From contig NZ_QPKJ02000008.1 of assembly GCF_003344625.1 (NCBI RefSeq), forward strand, positions 108,527-172,526: a stretch of 64,000 nucleotides of DNA, written 5' to 3'. Shown here one piece after another: positions 1 through 8,233 of the stretch. The notes beneath the pieces were generated by a model. That model was not told where the DNA came from, searched no databases, and was given only the letters and a program-made list of their open reading frames with translations. The position numbers and the translations under genes were made by a program. The number at the start of each line of letters is the position of its first letter. The stretch's first letter is position 1. The DNA comes from Solirubrobacter deserti. Lineage in GTDB: Bacteria > Actinomycetota > Thermoleophilia > Solirubrobacterales > Solirubrobacteraceae.

Positions 1-134
1 TGCGGGACCACGCCTTCGAGGTCGATCGACCGCCGCGCCGCCGCGTGCACGCGGTCGCCCTGGCCGAGGAACGCGCGCGCCGTCTCGAGGCCGATCCCGC
101 TCGAGGCTCCGATGACGACGACCGTGCGGCTCAT
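1..134 (-). CDS. Short-chain dehydrogenase/reductase, N-terminal part (cut by window edge)
   Basis: Only the first 44 codons are present. The product begins MSRTVVVIGASSGIGLETA, a Rossmann-fold start with the SDR nucleotide-binding motif GASSGIG at about residues 9-15. The catalytic Ser-Tyr-Lys lies outside the window. The ATG at 134-132 overlaps the TGA of the upstream alcohol dehydrogenase gene (ATGA), so the two are probably translationally coupled. In the context of the keto-deoxy-pentonate dehydratase and semialdehyde dehydrogenase upstream, a sugar or sugar-acid dehydrogenase role is plausible, but the substrate is inference. Confidence 0.85.
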   Translation of the reverse strand, partial: MSRTVVVIGASSGIGLETARAFLGQGDRVHAAARRSIDLEGVVP

Positions 135-1117
135 GCGGCGGTGCCCGCGAGGAAGATTTTGAACTCGGGCGGCGGCGGGCCTTGCGCCAACCGCGCGAAC
201 TGCGCCGGCCCGTCCTCCAGCGGCCGGACCGGCTCGAGGTCGTCGCCCAGCGACGCGGCCCCGCTGACGAGCCACTCGTGCGCCTGCTCGAAGTCCGGCA
301 TCGTGTACGCGTAGGAGCCCTGGATGCGGTGCTGGGAGCGCACCACGCCGTGGAAGCCGAGCGTCGTGTCGTCGCTCGCGAGCCCGATGCAGACTATCGT
401 GCCGCCGGGGCGCAACAGCTCGAGCCCGAGCTGCCGGGTCGCCTCCGCGCCGACCGCGTCCAGCACGAGGTCGGCCTCACCCGGCTCGGCGCCGTCGGCG
501 TGCGCGCCCAACGACACCGCGCGCGCCCGCCGGGCCTCGTCGCGCTCGACCACCGCCACGTGCGGCAACCCCTCGAGCAACGCGGCCTGCAGCGTCACCA
601 GCCCGATCGTCCCGGCCCCGATGACCACCACGCGCGAAGCGCCGGATGGAGCGAGCCGCACCGCGTGGACGCCGTTCGCGAGCGGCTCCATCAGCGCACC
701 GACCCGCATCGAGACGTCGTCGGGCAGCCGAAGGGCGTCCGCCGCACGCACCTTGACGAAGTCGGCGAACGCGCCTGGCACGTGCACGCCGACGAGCACC
801 CGGTCGGCACACAGGTTCGTGTCCCCCGCCAGGCAGAGCCGGCACTCGCCGCACCCGCTCAACGGGTTCACCGCCACCCGTGCGCCCTGGAGGTCCTGCG
901 CGCCGTCGCCGGTCGCGATCACGGTCCCCGCGAACTCATGCCCCATCACCAGCGGCGGCACGCGGTTCTTCATGTGGCCGACGTAGCCCTCGACCTCGGA
1001 GCCGCAGATGCCCACGGCCTCGGGCTGCAGGATCAGCTCGCCCGGCCCGGGATCGGTCGGCGTCGGCTGTTCCTCCACGGCCATCTCGTTCGGCCCGTGC
1101 CACACGATCGCCCTCAT
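131..1117 (-). CDS. Zinc-dependent medium-chain alcohol/sorbitol-type dehydrogenase
   Basis: 328-residue MDR-family NAD(P)-dependent dehydrogenase. Catalytic zinc ligands are visible as Cys38 (GICGSE), His60-Glu61 (GHEFAG) and the later Glu144 of MEPLANG. The structural-zinc lobe is Cys89, Cys92, Cys95 and Cys103, and the dinucleotide motif is GAGTIG at 167-172. The length is slightly short for the family (about 340-350). It sits in a minus-strand run and overlaps its neighbours by 4 bp on both sides (ATGA). Together with the KDG-type dehydratase and aldehyde dehydrogenase it could oxidise a sugar or polyol feeding an oxidative pentose route. The substrate cannot be read from sequence. Confidence 0.9.
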   Translation of the reverse strand: MRAIVWHGPNEMAVEEQPTPTDPGPGELILQPEAVGICGSEVEGYVGHMKNRVPPLVMGHEFAGTVIATGDGAQDLQGARVAVNPLSGCGECRLCLAGDTNLCADRVLVGVHVPGAFADFVKVRAADALRLPDDVSMRVGALMEPLANGVHAVRLAPSGASRVVVIGAGTIGLVTLQAALLEGLPHVAVVERDEARRARAVSLGAHADGAEPGEADLVLDAVGAEATRQLGLELLRPGGTIVCIGLASDDTTLGFHGVVRSQHRIQGSYAYTMPDFEQAHEWLVSGAASLGDDLEPVRPLEDGPAQFARLAQGPPPPEFKIFLAGTAA

Positions 1118-1368
1118 GGATCCACCCTTACCCCGGCGAGCACATGGTCGAGCACCGCGCGCACCTCCTCGCGGGCACGGGCCGGGTCCTCCGCGTCCGC
1201 CACGTAGATCGCGGCCTCGTTCAAGGCGCCCTGGTGCTGACCCACGGCGACGCGTTCGACGTCTTCCGCCCAGGCCCTTCGACGCCCTGTTCGCGGCCGC
1301 TCCCGGACGCGCGCTTCGTCGCGGTCCACGGCGCGCGCATTCGTGATGTGTCGCGCAGGCGATCTCAC
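1114..1368 (-). CDS. Small hypothetical protein between dehydratase and dehydrogenase genes
   Basis: Open frame of 84 codons with a GTG start overlapping the TGA of the upstream dehydratase gene and an ATGA overlap into the alcohol dehydrogenase gene, as expected for a coupled operon gene. The last 50 residues use G/C third positions and read like an amphipathic helix (DAEDPARAREEVRAVLDHV). The first 30 are arginine-rich and less convincing as coding sequence. It may be a true small protein or the 3' remnant of a larger gene whose 5' part has decayed. I do not recognise a family. Confidence 0.4.
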   Translation of the reverse strand: MRSPARHITNARAVDRDEARVRERPRTGRRRAWAEDVERVAVGQHQGALNEAAIYVADAEDPARAREEVRAVLDHVLAGVRVDP

Positions 1369-2186
1369 ACGACCTCGACCGAGTTCACGAGCTCGCCCAG
1401 ACCCGTGATCGCGATCCGCACCTCGTCGCCGCCCCGCAGCGTGAACTCGATCGCCGGGATCACCGAAGTACCCGTCAACAGCACCGCGCCCACCGGGAAG
1501 TCCTGCGCGCGATAGAGCCAGGACACGAGCTCCTCGAGGCCGCGTTTGAGCGAGGCGGTCGACGTCGAACCCGTGAACACGTCGGACCCGTCGCGCGCGA
1601 TCGTCAGCGTGATCTCCAGCGCGTCAGCGCTCGGCGCCTCGTCGACCGGCACGATGCACGGACCCAAGGCGCACGAACCGCGATAGACCTTCGCCTGCGG
1701 GAGATACAGCGGGTTCTCGCCCTCGATCGAGCGCGAGGAGACGTCGTTGCCGATCGTGTAGCCCAGGATCTCGCCGCCCGCGGAGATCACGAGCGCGAGC
1801 TCGGGCTCCGGCACGTCCCAGCCCGAATCGGACCGCACACCGACCGCCGCGCCCGGTCCGCGCACCCGCCCCGGCGCCGCCTTGAAGAACAGCTCGGGCC
1901 GCTCGGCGTCGTAGACCTTGTCGTAGAAGTCGTGCGCGCCCTTGGACTCGTCGTTGCGGGCCGAGCGCGAAGCCGCGTAGGTCACGCCCGCGGCCCACAC
2001 CTCCTGCCCGTCCACCGGCGCCAGGACCACCGACCCCGCCGGCACCGGCCCGTCGGCCTCGGCGTCCAGCGAGCCCGCGGCGAGCAGCGCGTCGAGGTCG
2101 CCCTTGAGCAGCTCGACCGGTCCGCCTGCAACCGGCCCACGGGCGAGGCGTGCTCCGCCCGCGGTCTGAACCCGCCAGAGCGCCAT
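1365..2186 (-). CDS. FAH-family 2-dehydro-3-deoxy-D-pentonate (arabinonate) dehydratase-like protein
   Basis: 273-residue fumarylacetoacetate-hydrolase-fold protein. The whole middle follows the archaeal/bacterial KdaD pattern: VTYAASRSAR, VYDAERPELFFKA, DVPEPEL, GYTIGNDVSSRSIEGENP and LYLPQAKVY. Predicted metal ligands are Glu127, Glu129 and Asp148. KdaD-type enzymes dehydrate 2-keto-3-deoxy-arabinonate to 2,5-dioxopentanoate in the non-phosphorylative (Weimberg) pentose route. The aldehyde dehydrogenase gene ends only 3 bp upstream and would supply the next step to 2-oxoglutarate. The exact sugar acid is inferred. Other FAH-fold hydrolases are an alternative, but the motif match favours the dehydratase. 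Confidence 0.85.
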   Translation of the reverse strand: MALWRVQTAGGARLARGPVAGGPVELLKGDLDALLAAGSLDAEADGPVPAGSVVLAPVDGQEVWAAGVTYAASRSARNDESKGAHDFYDKVYDAERPELFFKAAPGRVRGPGAAVGVRSDSGWDVPEPELALVISAGGEILGYTIGNDVSSRSIEGENPLYLPQAKVYRGSCALGPCIVPVDEAPSADALEITLTIARDGSDVFTGSTSTASLKRGLEELVSWLYRAQDFPVGAVLLTGTSVIPAIEFTLRGGDEVRIAITGLGELVNSVEVV

Positions 2187-2189
2187 GGC

Positions 2190-3578
2190 TCAGCTCGCCG
2201 GGCCGATCGTGATCGTGTGGGTCGTCGTGTACAGCTCGCGCGCGGCCTTGCCCTGCTCGCGCGGCCCGAACGACGACTGCTTCTCGCCCCCGAACGGAGC
2301 GTGGAAGTCGACGCCTGAGGTCGGCATGTTGACTCGGATCATCCCCGTTTCGAGGCCGTCCACAACCGTCAGCGCCGAATCCAGGTCGGACGTGAAGACC
2401 GACGTGACCAGCCCGTAGGGCACGGAGTTGGAGATCTCCACCGCCTGCTCGGCCGACTCGGCCTTCAGCACCGTGACGATCGGCCCGAACACCTCCTCCT
2501 GCGCGAGCCGCGCCGTCGGCTGCTGGCCGTCCACGACCGTCGGCGCGAACAGCAGGCCCGGCCCGTCGAGCGCCTTGCCGCCCGTGACCACCCGCCCGCC
2601 GTCGCCGGGCGCGCCCTCGGCGGCCGCGACGAGCTTCTCGCGCGCCGGCGCGTTGATCACGGGCCCGACGATCGTGCCCTCGTCCTTGGGATCGCCGATG
2701 GCGAGCCCGTCCACGGCCGCGGCGAGCGCGTCGGTGAACTCGGCCGTGTCGCCGAGCACCAGCACGCGCCCGGTCGCGGTGCACTTCTGGCCCGCGTAGC
2801 CCATCGCCGCGCCCGCGATCACCTTCGCGGCCGCCTCCACGTCCGCGTCCGGGAGGACGATCGACGCGTTCAGCCCGCCCATCTCGGCCTGGCTCGCGAT
2901 TCCGCGCGCGGTCGCCGCCTGCGCCACCTGCAACCCGACGCCGGTCGAGCCGGTGAAGCTCACCACGTCGGCCTGCTCGATCACGGCCTGGCCCGCCTCG
3001 GCCTCACCTGAGACGACGTTGAACAGCCCCTCGGGCAGCACGCCGCCCAGCAATTCCTCCAGCAGCAGCGCGCACGCGAGCGCGTCCGTCGACGGCTTGA
3101 GCACGACGGCGTTGCCGTACGCCAAAGCCGGCGCCGCCTTCCAGAGCGGGATCGCGAACGGGAAGTTCCACGGCGTGATCAGGCCCGCGACGCCGCGCGG
3201 GCGCCGGCGCGCGAGCAGCAACGTGCGCATGTCCGCGGGCGGCGCGGCGGGCAGCGTGTCGCCGTCCGGGTCCAGCGCGGCCTGCGCCTGGTAGCGCAGG
3301 ATGCGCACGGCGCGGCCGTGCTCCATCACCGACTCGGTCACCGGCTTGCCGACCTCACGCACCATCAGGTCCACGACCTGGTCCTTCGCCGCGTCCAGCG
3401 CCGCGGCCGCGGCGCTCAGCGCGTCGGCGCGCACGACGGCGTTGCGCTTCCACGCCTGCTGCGCTTCGCGGGCGCGCTTGAACGCGGCCGCCACCGCCTC
3501 GCGATCCGCCGCCGGCGCGGACACCACCACATCGGACTGATCCTGCGGTGACCGGCTCTCGATCGTCTGCGTGCTCAT
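2190..3578 (-). CDS. Aldehyde dehydrogenase, likely 2,5-dioxovalerate / semialdehyde dehydrogenase
   Basis: 462-residue NAD(P)-dependent aldehyde dehydrogenase. TPWNFP with oxyanion Asn138, Lys161 (KPSTD), GSTGVG at 210-215, general base Glu232 (EMGG) and nucleophile Cys266 (GQKCTATG) are all present. The ATG at 3578 is chosen because the reading frame stays open far upstream but codon quality drops and the neighbouring plus-strand genes begin there. It is the first gene of the minus-strand cluster with the KDG-type dehydratase, so oxidation of 2,5-dioxopentanoate to 2-oxoglutarate is the likely role. Betaine or succinate semialdehyde activity cannot be excluded. Confidence 0.92.
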   Translation of the reverse strand: MSTQTIESRSPQDQSDVVVSAPAADREAVAAAFKRAREAQQAWKRNAVVRADALSAAAAALDAAKDQVVDLMVREVGKPVTESVMEHGRAVRILRYQAQAALDPDGDTLPAAPPADMRTLLLARRRPRGVAGLITPWNFPFAIPLWKAAPALAYGNAVVLKPSTDALACALLLEELLGGVLPEGLFNVVSGEAEAGQAVIEQADVVSFTGSTGVGLQVAQAATARGIASQAEMGGLNASIVLPDADVEAAAKVIAGAAMGYAGQKCTATGRVLVLGDTAEFTDALAAAVDGLAIGDPKDEGTIVGPVINAPAREKLVAAAEGAPGDGGRVVTGGKALDGPGLLFAPTVVDGQQPTARLAQEEVFGPIVTVLKAESAEQAVEISNSVPYGLVTSVFTSDLDSALTVVDGLETGMIRVNMPTSGVDFHAPFGGEKQSSFGPREQGKAARELYTTTHTITIGPAS

Positions 3579-3641
3579 GCTGGGCACGCTAGTACGCGCG
3601 AGCGTGCGAGCACTCCGACGGATGCAGGAAACTCCGGCGGG

Positions 3642-4013
3642 ATGGATGCGAACGCGTTCTGGGAGCTCGTCGATCTCGGCCTGCACGACCCTGAGGGCGT
3701 CAAACGGCGGGTCGAGGCCCTGTCGGAGCAGGAGCTGGTCGACTTCTACTGGCTGCACCAGGATCACCTCGACCAGCTGCTGCCCGGCGACTTCGACTAC
3801 CCCGGCCACCACCAGGACGTCGCCCTGTGCGTGATTCGCAACGGCCGGCGCTATTTCGAGGAGATCGTGGTGGACCCGGAGCACCGGCTGCCGCTGGACT
3901 CGGGCGGCTTCAACGGGTTCTCGGTCGTGGGCGTCGTGCTGGACGTGTACGAGGCGCGCTACGGCGACGTCATCCGCGACCAGGACGAACCGCCTCCGCC
4001 CGGCGCTCGCTAA
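3642..4013 (+). CDS. DUF4240-like small acidic protein
   Basis: 123 residues starting MDANAFWELVDLGL, which resembles the N-terminus of DUF4240-type proteins (short cytosolic proteins with an FWxLI-like start). It is acidic and rich in aromatics, with no signal peptide and no membrane segment. A typical internal pattern is the LSEQELVDFYWLHQDHL helix. The gene is divergent from the aldehyde dehydrogenase and ends 12 bp before uppP, so it may be co-transcribed with uppP. Function unknown. Confidence 0.75.
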   Translation: MDANAFWELVDLGLHDPEGVKRRVEALSEQELVDFYWLHQDHLDQLLPGDFDYPGHHQDVALCVIRNGRRYFEEIVVDPEHRLPLDSGGFNGFSVVGVVLDVYEARYGDVIRDQDEPPPPGAR

Positions 4014-4025
4014 CCTGCGGCCGCC

Positions 4026-4850
4026 GTGGACGCCTTTCAAGCCATCGTCCTCGGCATCGTCCAGGGGCTGACCGAGTTCCTGCCGATCTCGAGCACCGGA
4101 CACCTGCTGATCGTGCCGACGTTCCTGGGCTGGGGCGATCCGGGCGCGGCCTTCACCGCCGTCACCCAGCTCGGGACCATGGCGGCGGTCCTGCTCTACT
4201 TCCGCAAGGACCTGTGGAACATCGCCCGCTCGTGGTTCTTGAGCCTGTGGATCAAGCCCGAGCTGCGCGGGACGCTCGACGCCCGCATGGGCTGGTACAT
4301 CGGGCTGGGCACGATCCCGATCGGCATCTTCGGGCTCGTCTTCAGTGACCAGATCGAGGACGGCGCGCGCTCGCTGTACCTCGTGGGTACGACGTTGATC
4401 GTGCTCGGCCTGGTGCTCCTGCTGGCCGAGAAGGTGGCCAAGCACGACCGTGAAATCGAGGACATCAAGGCCAAGGACGCGGTGTTCATCGGCTTCGCGC
4501 AGGCTGCGGCGCTCGTCCCGGGCGTCTCGCGCTCGGGCGCGACGATCACCGCCGGCCTGTTCTCGGGCTTCAACCGCGCCGCCGCCGCGCGCTACAGCTT
4601 CCTGCTGTCGGTCCCGGCGGTCGTGCTCTCCGGGCTGTTCGAGATGCGCAAGATCGGCGACCCGGGCGGCGTCGGCGCGCTGGAGACGGCGCTGGCCACG
4701 ATCGCCGCGTTCATCGTCGGCTATGCGTCGATCGCGTGGCTGCTGAAGTGGCTCGCGAGCCACTCCACGATGGTCTTCGTCGTCTATCGCGTGGCGCTCG
4801 GCGTGCTCGTGATCACGCTGACGGCGACCGGTGTGATCGAAGCGTCGTAG
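4026..4850 (+). CDS. uppP: Undecaprenyl-diphosphatase UppP (BacA family)
   Basis: 274 residues, normal length for the family. This integral membrane enzyme dephosphorylates undecaprenyl pyrophosphate so the lipid carrier of peptidoglycan synthesis can be reused, and it gives bacitracin tolerance. The two signature regions are clear: GLTEFLPISSTGHL near residues 14-27 and PGVSRSGATITAG near 160-172. Several hydrophobic helices follow. The GTG start directly precedes the conserved DAFQAIVLGIVQG start helix. The nicotinate phosphoribosyltransferase gene follows after 12 bp. Confidence 0.96.
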   Translation: MDAFQAIVLGIVQGLTEFLPISSTGHLLIVPTFLGWGDPGAAFTAVTQLGTMAAVLLYFRKDLWNIARSWFLSLWIKPELRGTLDARMGWYIGLGTIPIGIFGLVFSDQIEDGARSLYLVGTTLIVLGLVLLLAEKVAKHDREIEDIKAKDAVFIGFAQAAALVPGVSRSGATITAGLFSGFNRAAAARYSFLLSVPAVVLSGLFEMRKIGDPGGVGALETALATIAAFIVGYASIAWLLKWLASHSTMVFVVYRVALGVLVITLTATGVIEAS

Positions 4851-4862
4851 TCTTTTTTGGTC

Positions 4863-5954
4863 ATGGCGACCCGAGAGCGCGTCCGTCTGCCCCCTTCGGT
4901 CTTCCGCCTGCCGGTGGAGAAGATCCGCGAGGGCTACTACTCCGACGCCTATTTCAACCTGACCAAGCAGCTGCTGGAAGCCGACAACCACCACCCACGG
5001 GTGCTGATGCAGGTCTTCCAGCGCAAGGACTCGATCCTCGGCGGCGTCGACGAGGCGATCGCGGTCCTCAAGACCGGCGTCGGCCACTACGAGGGCGACG
5101 TCTGGGTGCCCACGTTCGACCAGCTCGAAGTCAAGGCCCTGCACGAGGGCGACGAGATCGAGCCGTGGGAGACCGTGATGACGATCGAGGGCGACTACGC
5201 CGAGTTCGCGCACCTCGAGACCGTCTACCTGGGCGTGATGGCCCGCCGCACGCTGATCATGCGCAACGTGCGCGAGGTGGTCAGCGCTGCAAACGGCAAG
5301 CCGATCCTGTACTTCCCCGCCCGCCACGACCACTGGCTCGTGCAGACGGGTGACGGCTGGTCGGCGCACATCGGCGGCTCGATCGGCGTCTCCACCGACG
5401 CGCAGGCGTCCTGGTGGGGCGGCCGCGGGATCGGGACGGTGCCGCACGCGCTGATCGCCGCCTACAACGGCGACACCGCGCTCGCGGCGCGCAAGTTCGC
5501 CGACCGCTTCGGCCGCGACATGAACGTCACCGTCCTCGTCGACTTCAAGAACGACAGCGTCACGACCGCGCTGGAAGTCGCCGACGCGCTGGGCGAGGAC
5601 CTGTGGGGCGTGCGGTTGGACACTTCAAACACGCTCGCGGACGAGTCGCTGCGCCGGCTCCACGGCGACACGGCGCCGAAGGGCGTCGCGGCCGAGCTCG
5701 TGGAGCTGACGCGCTCAGAACTCGACAAGCACGGGTTCAAGGACGTCCGCATCGTCGTGTCCGGCGGCTTCAACGCGGAGCGCATCCGCGCCTTCGAGGC
5801 GGCGAGCATCCCGGTCGACTCCTACGGCGTGGGCTCCTCGCTGATCCGCGGCTCCAACGACTTCACGGCGGACGTCGTGCTCAACGAGGGCAAGCCGGCG
5901 GCGAAGGTCGGGCGCGAGTACAGGCCGAACGAGCGGCTCGAGCTCGTCAAGTAA
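4863..5954 (+). CDS. pncB: Nicotinate phosphoribosyltransferase
   Basis: 363 residues from ATG 4863. A TTG two codons upstream at 4857 is possible but no better supported. The family converts nicotinate and PRPP to nicotinate mononucleotide. Recognisable blocks are GYYSDAYFNLTK at the start, the FPARHDHWLVQTGDG region, VDFKNDS, VRLDTS and VSGGFNAERI typical of the type II PRTase barrel. The protein is shorter than E. coli PncB, as in many actinobacterial and Thermus-type enzymes. Quinolinate PRTase is an alternative fold relative, but the ARH segment favours nicotinate. A nicotinamidase gene lies 1 kb away on the other strand, giving a complete salvage pair. Confidence 0.88.
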   Translation: MATRERVRLPPSVFRLPVEKIREGYYSDAYFNLTKQLLEADNHHPRVLMQVFQRKDSILGGVDEAIAVLKTGVGHYEGDVWVPTFDQLEVKALHEGDEIEPWETVMTIEGDYAEFAHLETVYLGVMARRTLIMRNVREVVSAANGKPILYFPARHDHWLVQTGDGWSAHIGGSIGVSTDAQASWWGGRGIGTVPHALIAAYNGDTALAARKFADRFGRDMNVTVLVDFKNDSVTTALEVADALGEDLWGVRLDTSNTLADESLRRLHGDTAPKGVAAELVELTRSELDKHGFKDVRIVVSGGFNAERIRAFEAASIPVDSYGVGSSLIRGSNDFTADVVLNEGKPAAKVGREYRPNERLELVK

Positions 5955-5969
5955 GACGACTTCGGAATA

Positions 5970-6004
5970 GGTGCCTGCCGGTGGCGTCTCCACCGGCAGG
6001 CACC
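5970..6004 (+). terminator. Perfect 15-bp hairpin after pncB
   Basis: Arms 5970-5984 and 5990-6004 are exact reverse complements with a 5-nt loop, starting 16 bp after the pncB stop. There is no T-run after it, as is common for hairpin terminators in very GC-rich actinobacteria. It could also protect the 3' end of the mRNA. Confidence 0.75.
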
Positions 6005-6214
6005 TCATGCCACGACCACGCTCGTCGGCCACGGGCAGCTGGCGAACGGCCTGCTGCAAGGTCCGCCAGCAGGCGGGGCGTCATCGGCGGGCGCGGCATC
6101 GACATCACGGTGGACCAGGGCAAGCCGCCGATCGCGGTCAACGCGGACGCCGGCGGGACGGCCCTCGACGCGGACGACCACCTGCTGGGCGTGAGGCCGT
6201 TCAAGGGCAGCTAG
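6005..6214 (+). pseudogene. Probable gene remnant between pncB and pcm
   Basis: No intact gene fits this stretch, but two short segments on the plus strand have strong coding character in different frames. Around 6008-6055 one frame reads ATTLVGHGQLANGLLQ. From about 6080 another frame reads GRGIDITVDQGKPPIAVN and continues with almost pure G/C third positions to a TAG at 6212-6214. This last stop overlaps the end of pcm tail to tail. The pattern fits a small gene broken by a frameshift or deletion. The parent family is not recognised. A short protein from the GTG at 6110 (34 residues) is the only intact alternative. Confidence 0.35.
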
Positions 6215-6819
6215 GAGACCAGCGGGACGAACCGCACGCGCTCGAGCGACCGGCGCTCGAACCCGTCGGCCGTCCGCCGGATGAGCACGAGCCGCTGCTC
6301 GTCCTCCTGAACCGGCACGACCAGCCGCCCGCCCTCGACGAGCTGCGCCTCGAGGGCCAGCGGGACGGTCGAAGCCGCCGCGGCGACGTTGATGGCGTCG
6401 AACGGCGCCTCGGCCGGCAGGCCCTGTGAGCCGTCGCCCACCAGCAGCGTGACGTTGTCGATCCCGGCGGCCGCGAGGTTCTGCGCCGCCCGCTCCGACA
6501 GTGCCGGATGGCGCTCCACGCTCCACACGTGCGCACCGAGCCGGGCGAGGATCGCCGCGTGATAGCCCGAGCCCGTCCCGACGTCGAGGATCCGCTCGCC
6601 GCCGCGCAGCGCGAGCAGCTCACACATGCGCGCGACGATCAGCGGTTGGGAGATCGTCTGGTCGGAACCGATCGGCAGCGGGACGTTGTCCCACGCGTCG
6701 GAGGCCAGGCGCGCCGGGACGAACCGGTCGCGCGGGACGTCGTGGACCGCCTGCAGCACGCGCTCGTCGGAGACGTGCGGACGCAGTTGCGTGAGCAGCC
6801 GGTCCCGGCCGCGCCTCAC
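6211..6819 (-). CDS. pcm: Protein-L-isoaspartate O-methyltransferase
   Basis: 202 residues. Uses S-adenosylmethionine to methylate L-isoaspartyl residues and start repair of aged proteins. Visible features are PRDRFVP, the substrate-loop motif GSDQTISQP and the SAM-binding motif ILDVGTGSGYHAAILARL, all in the usual order for the PCMT family. GTG start at 6819. Upstream lies an 80-bp gap with a dispersed repeat, then pncA on the same strand. Confidence 0.93.
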   Translation of the reverse strand: MRRGRDRLLTQLRPHVSDERVLQAVHDVPRDRFVPARLASDAWDNVPLPIGSDQTISQPLIVARMCELLALRGGERILDVGTGSGYHAAILARLGAHVWSVERHPALSERAAQNLAAAGIDNVTLLVGDGSQGLPAEAPFDAINVAAAASTVPLALEAQLVEGGRLVVPVQEDEQRLVLIRRTADGFERRSLERVRFVPLVS

Positions 6820-6836
6820 ACTGCGACCCCCCTCAC

Positions 6837-6874
6837 GCGCGAGTACGAGCCTCTTGGGCGAGTGCTCGCAGCGA
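6837..6874. repeat. Dispersed intergenic repeat, copy 1
   Basis: A 38-nt segment between pncA and pcm matches 51547-51584 at about 32 of 38 positions with no gaps. Shared core words are CGAGCC, GGGCGAG and CTCGCAGCGA. Both copies lie in the upstream region of minus-strand genes or between divergent genes, outside coding sequence. Confidence 0.5.
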
Positions 6875-6901
6875 CGCGAGCCGCCAGGCGAGCTTCGCCG
6901 T

Positions 6902-7441
6902 TCACGCCATCACGCCGCCCGCCGCTCGGACCTCGGCCAGGGCGCGCTCGGAGTCGCCCGGCTCCACGTCCACGCCGCGCACCGCGGTGGAGTCCACGGT
7001 CACCTGGAAGCCGGAGCGCAGCGCGTCGAGCGCGGTGTTCTTGACGCAGTAGTCCGTCGCCAGCCCGACGACCGTCACCTGCGTGATGCCGTGCTCGCGC
7101 AGGATCTCCTCGAGGTCGGTGCCCTCGAAGCCGCTGTAGCCGTCGGTGTCGACCGCCTGACCTTTGTCCACGACGACGTCGATGTTCGTCTGCACGAGCG
7201 CCGGGTGCAGCTGCGCGCCCTGCGTGCCGGCCACGCAGTGCACGGGCCACGGGCCGCCCTGGTCGCTGAACGAGTTGTGGTCGGCGGGATGCCAGTCGCG
7301 CGTGGCCACCACCAGGTCGTAGTCGCCGGACGTGGCCAGGGCGTTGATGCGGTCGGCGATCCGGTCGCCGTCCGGCACCGCCAGGGCGCCGCCGGGCGTG
7401 AAGTCGTTCTGGAAGTCGACGATTACGAGGGCTCTTGCCAT
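6902..7441 (-). CDS. pncA: Nicotinamidase (isochorismatase-fold)
   Basis: 179 residues. Hydrolyses nicotinamide to nicotinate, feeding PncB. The catalytic triad is Asp9 (VDFQNDF), Lys93 (VDKG) and Cys132 (ATDYCVKNTALDAL). Metal ligands are in RDWHPADHNSF (Asp49, His51, His55). The start ATG at 7441 lies inside the 3' end of the upstream oxidoreductase gene (19-bp overlap), indicating a coupled operon. Length is normal for the family. Confidence 0.95.
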   Translation of the reverse strand: MARALVIVDFQNDFTPGGALAVPDGDRIADRINALATSGDYDLVVATRDWHPADHNSFSDQGGPWPVHCVAGTQGAQLHPALVQTNIDVVVDKGQAVDTDGYSGFEGTDLEEILREHGITQVTVVGLATDYCVKNTALDALRSGFQVTVDSTAVRGVDVEPGDSERALAEVRAAGGVMA

Positions 7442-8229
7442 AGGGCCCTGATTGTGGCGCTCAGGTCTTCGTCGCCGTAACCGGCCTCGACGACCTTGAG
7501 CATCTGCTGCCGGATCAGGCGAGGCAGCGGGAGGTCGGGCGCGGCGTCGGAGATCAGCCCGGCGTCCTTGGCGGCCAGTACGAGCGGGAACGACGGCGGG
7601 AACTCGCGCGCGATCATCGGCTCGCCCTTGAGCCGCGCGTACGGCGTGTCCATCAGCCCGCCCTCGATCATGGACAGGAAGGCGCGTGGGTCGACGTCGA
7701 GCTGCTCGGCCAGCGCGATCGTCTCCGCCAGCGCCTCGACCAGCCCCAGCACCCACGCGTTGCCGACGAGCTTCATCCGCTGGCCCGCGCCGATCTCGTC
7801 GCCGAGGTCGATGACCTTCGCCGACACGGGCGCGAAGACCTCGCCCAGGCGCTCGCGGCCGGGCCCGCTCGCCAGCACGGTGAGCTTGCCGTCCTCGGCC
7901 GGCTTGCGCGTGCCCATCACGGGACCGTCGACGTGCGGCGCGAACTTCGCCGGCCACTCGACCCCGATGGTCGACGCCTGCCACCACACGACGCCGTCGG
8001 GCAGCGTCACGTCGTCCATCACGGCCGCGACGGTCGGCCCGTCGGCGAGCATCGTGATCACGACCTCTGCGCCTTCGACCGCCTCGCGCGGCGTGCCCGC
8101 CACGCTCGCGCCCAGGCCCTCGGCCTTGGCCGCGGTCCGGTTCCAGGCACGGACCTCATGCCCCGCGGAGGCGAGGTTGCGCGCCATCGGCGCGCCCATG
8201 ATGCCCGTGCCCAGGACCGCGATTCTCAT
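7423..8229 (-). CDS. 3-hydroxyisobutyrate dehydrogenase-family NAD(P)-binding oxidoreductase
   Basis: 268 residues with an N-terminal Rossmann domain (VLGTGIMGAPMARNL, motif at 7-12, followed by WNRT, suggesting NADP preference) and an all-helical C-terminal domain. The catalytic Lys153 lies in KLVGNAW with Asn157 behind it. The family includes 3-hydroxyisobutyrate, tartronate semialdehyde and glyoxylate/succinic semialdehyde reductases. The substrate is not determined here. It overlaps pncA by 19 bp and follows the Vms1-like gene after 4 bp. Confidence 0.88.
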   Translation of the reverse strand: MRIAVLGTGIMGAPMARNLASAGHEVRAWNRTAAKAEGLGASVAGTPREAVEGAEVVITMLADGPTVAAVMDDVTLPDGVVWWQASTIGVEWPAKFAPHVDGPVMGTRKPAEDGKLTVLASGPGRERLGEVFAPVSAKVIDLGDEIGAGQRMKLVGNAWVLGLVEALAETIALAEQLDVDPRAFLSMIEGGLMDTPYARLKGEPMIAREFPPSFPLVLAAKDAGLISDAAPDLPLPRLIRQQMLKVVEAGYGDEDLSATIRALWQEPS

Positions 8230-8233
8230 GAGC

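Noticed and set aside
3579..5447. Upstream extension of the aldehyde dehydrogenase frame
   Set aside because: The extra 620 codons lie antisense to uppP and pncB and contain no recognisable domain; ATG 3578 begins the conserved protein.
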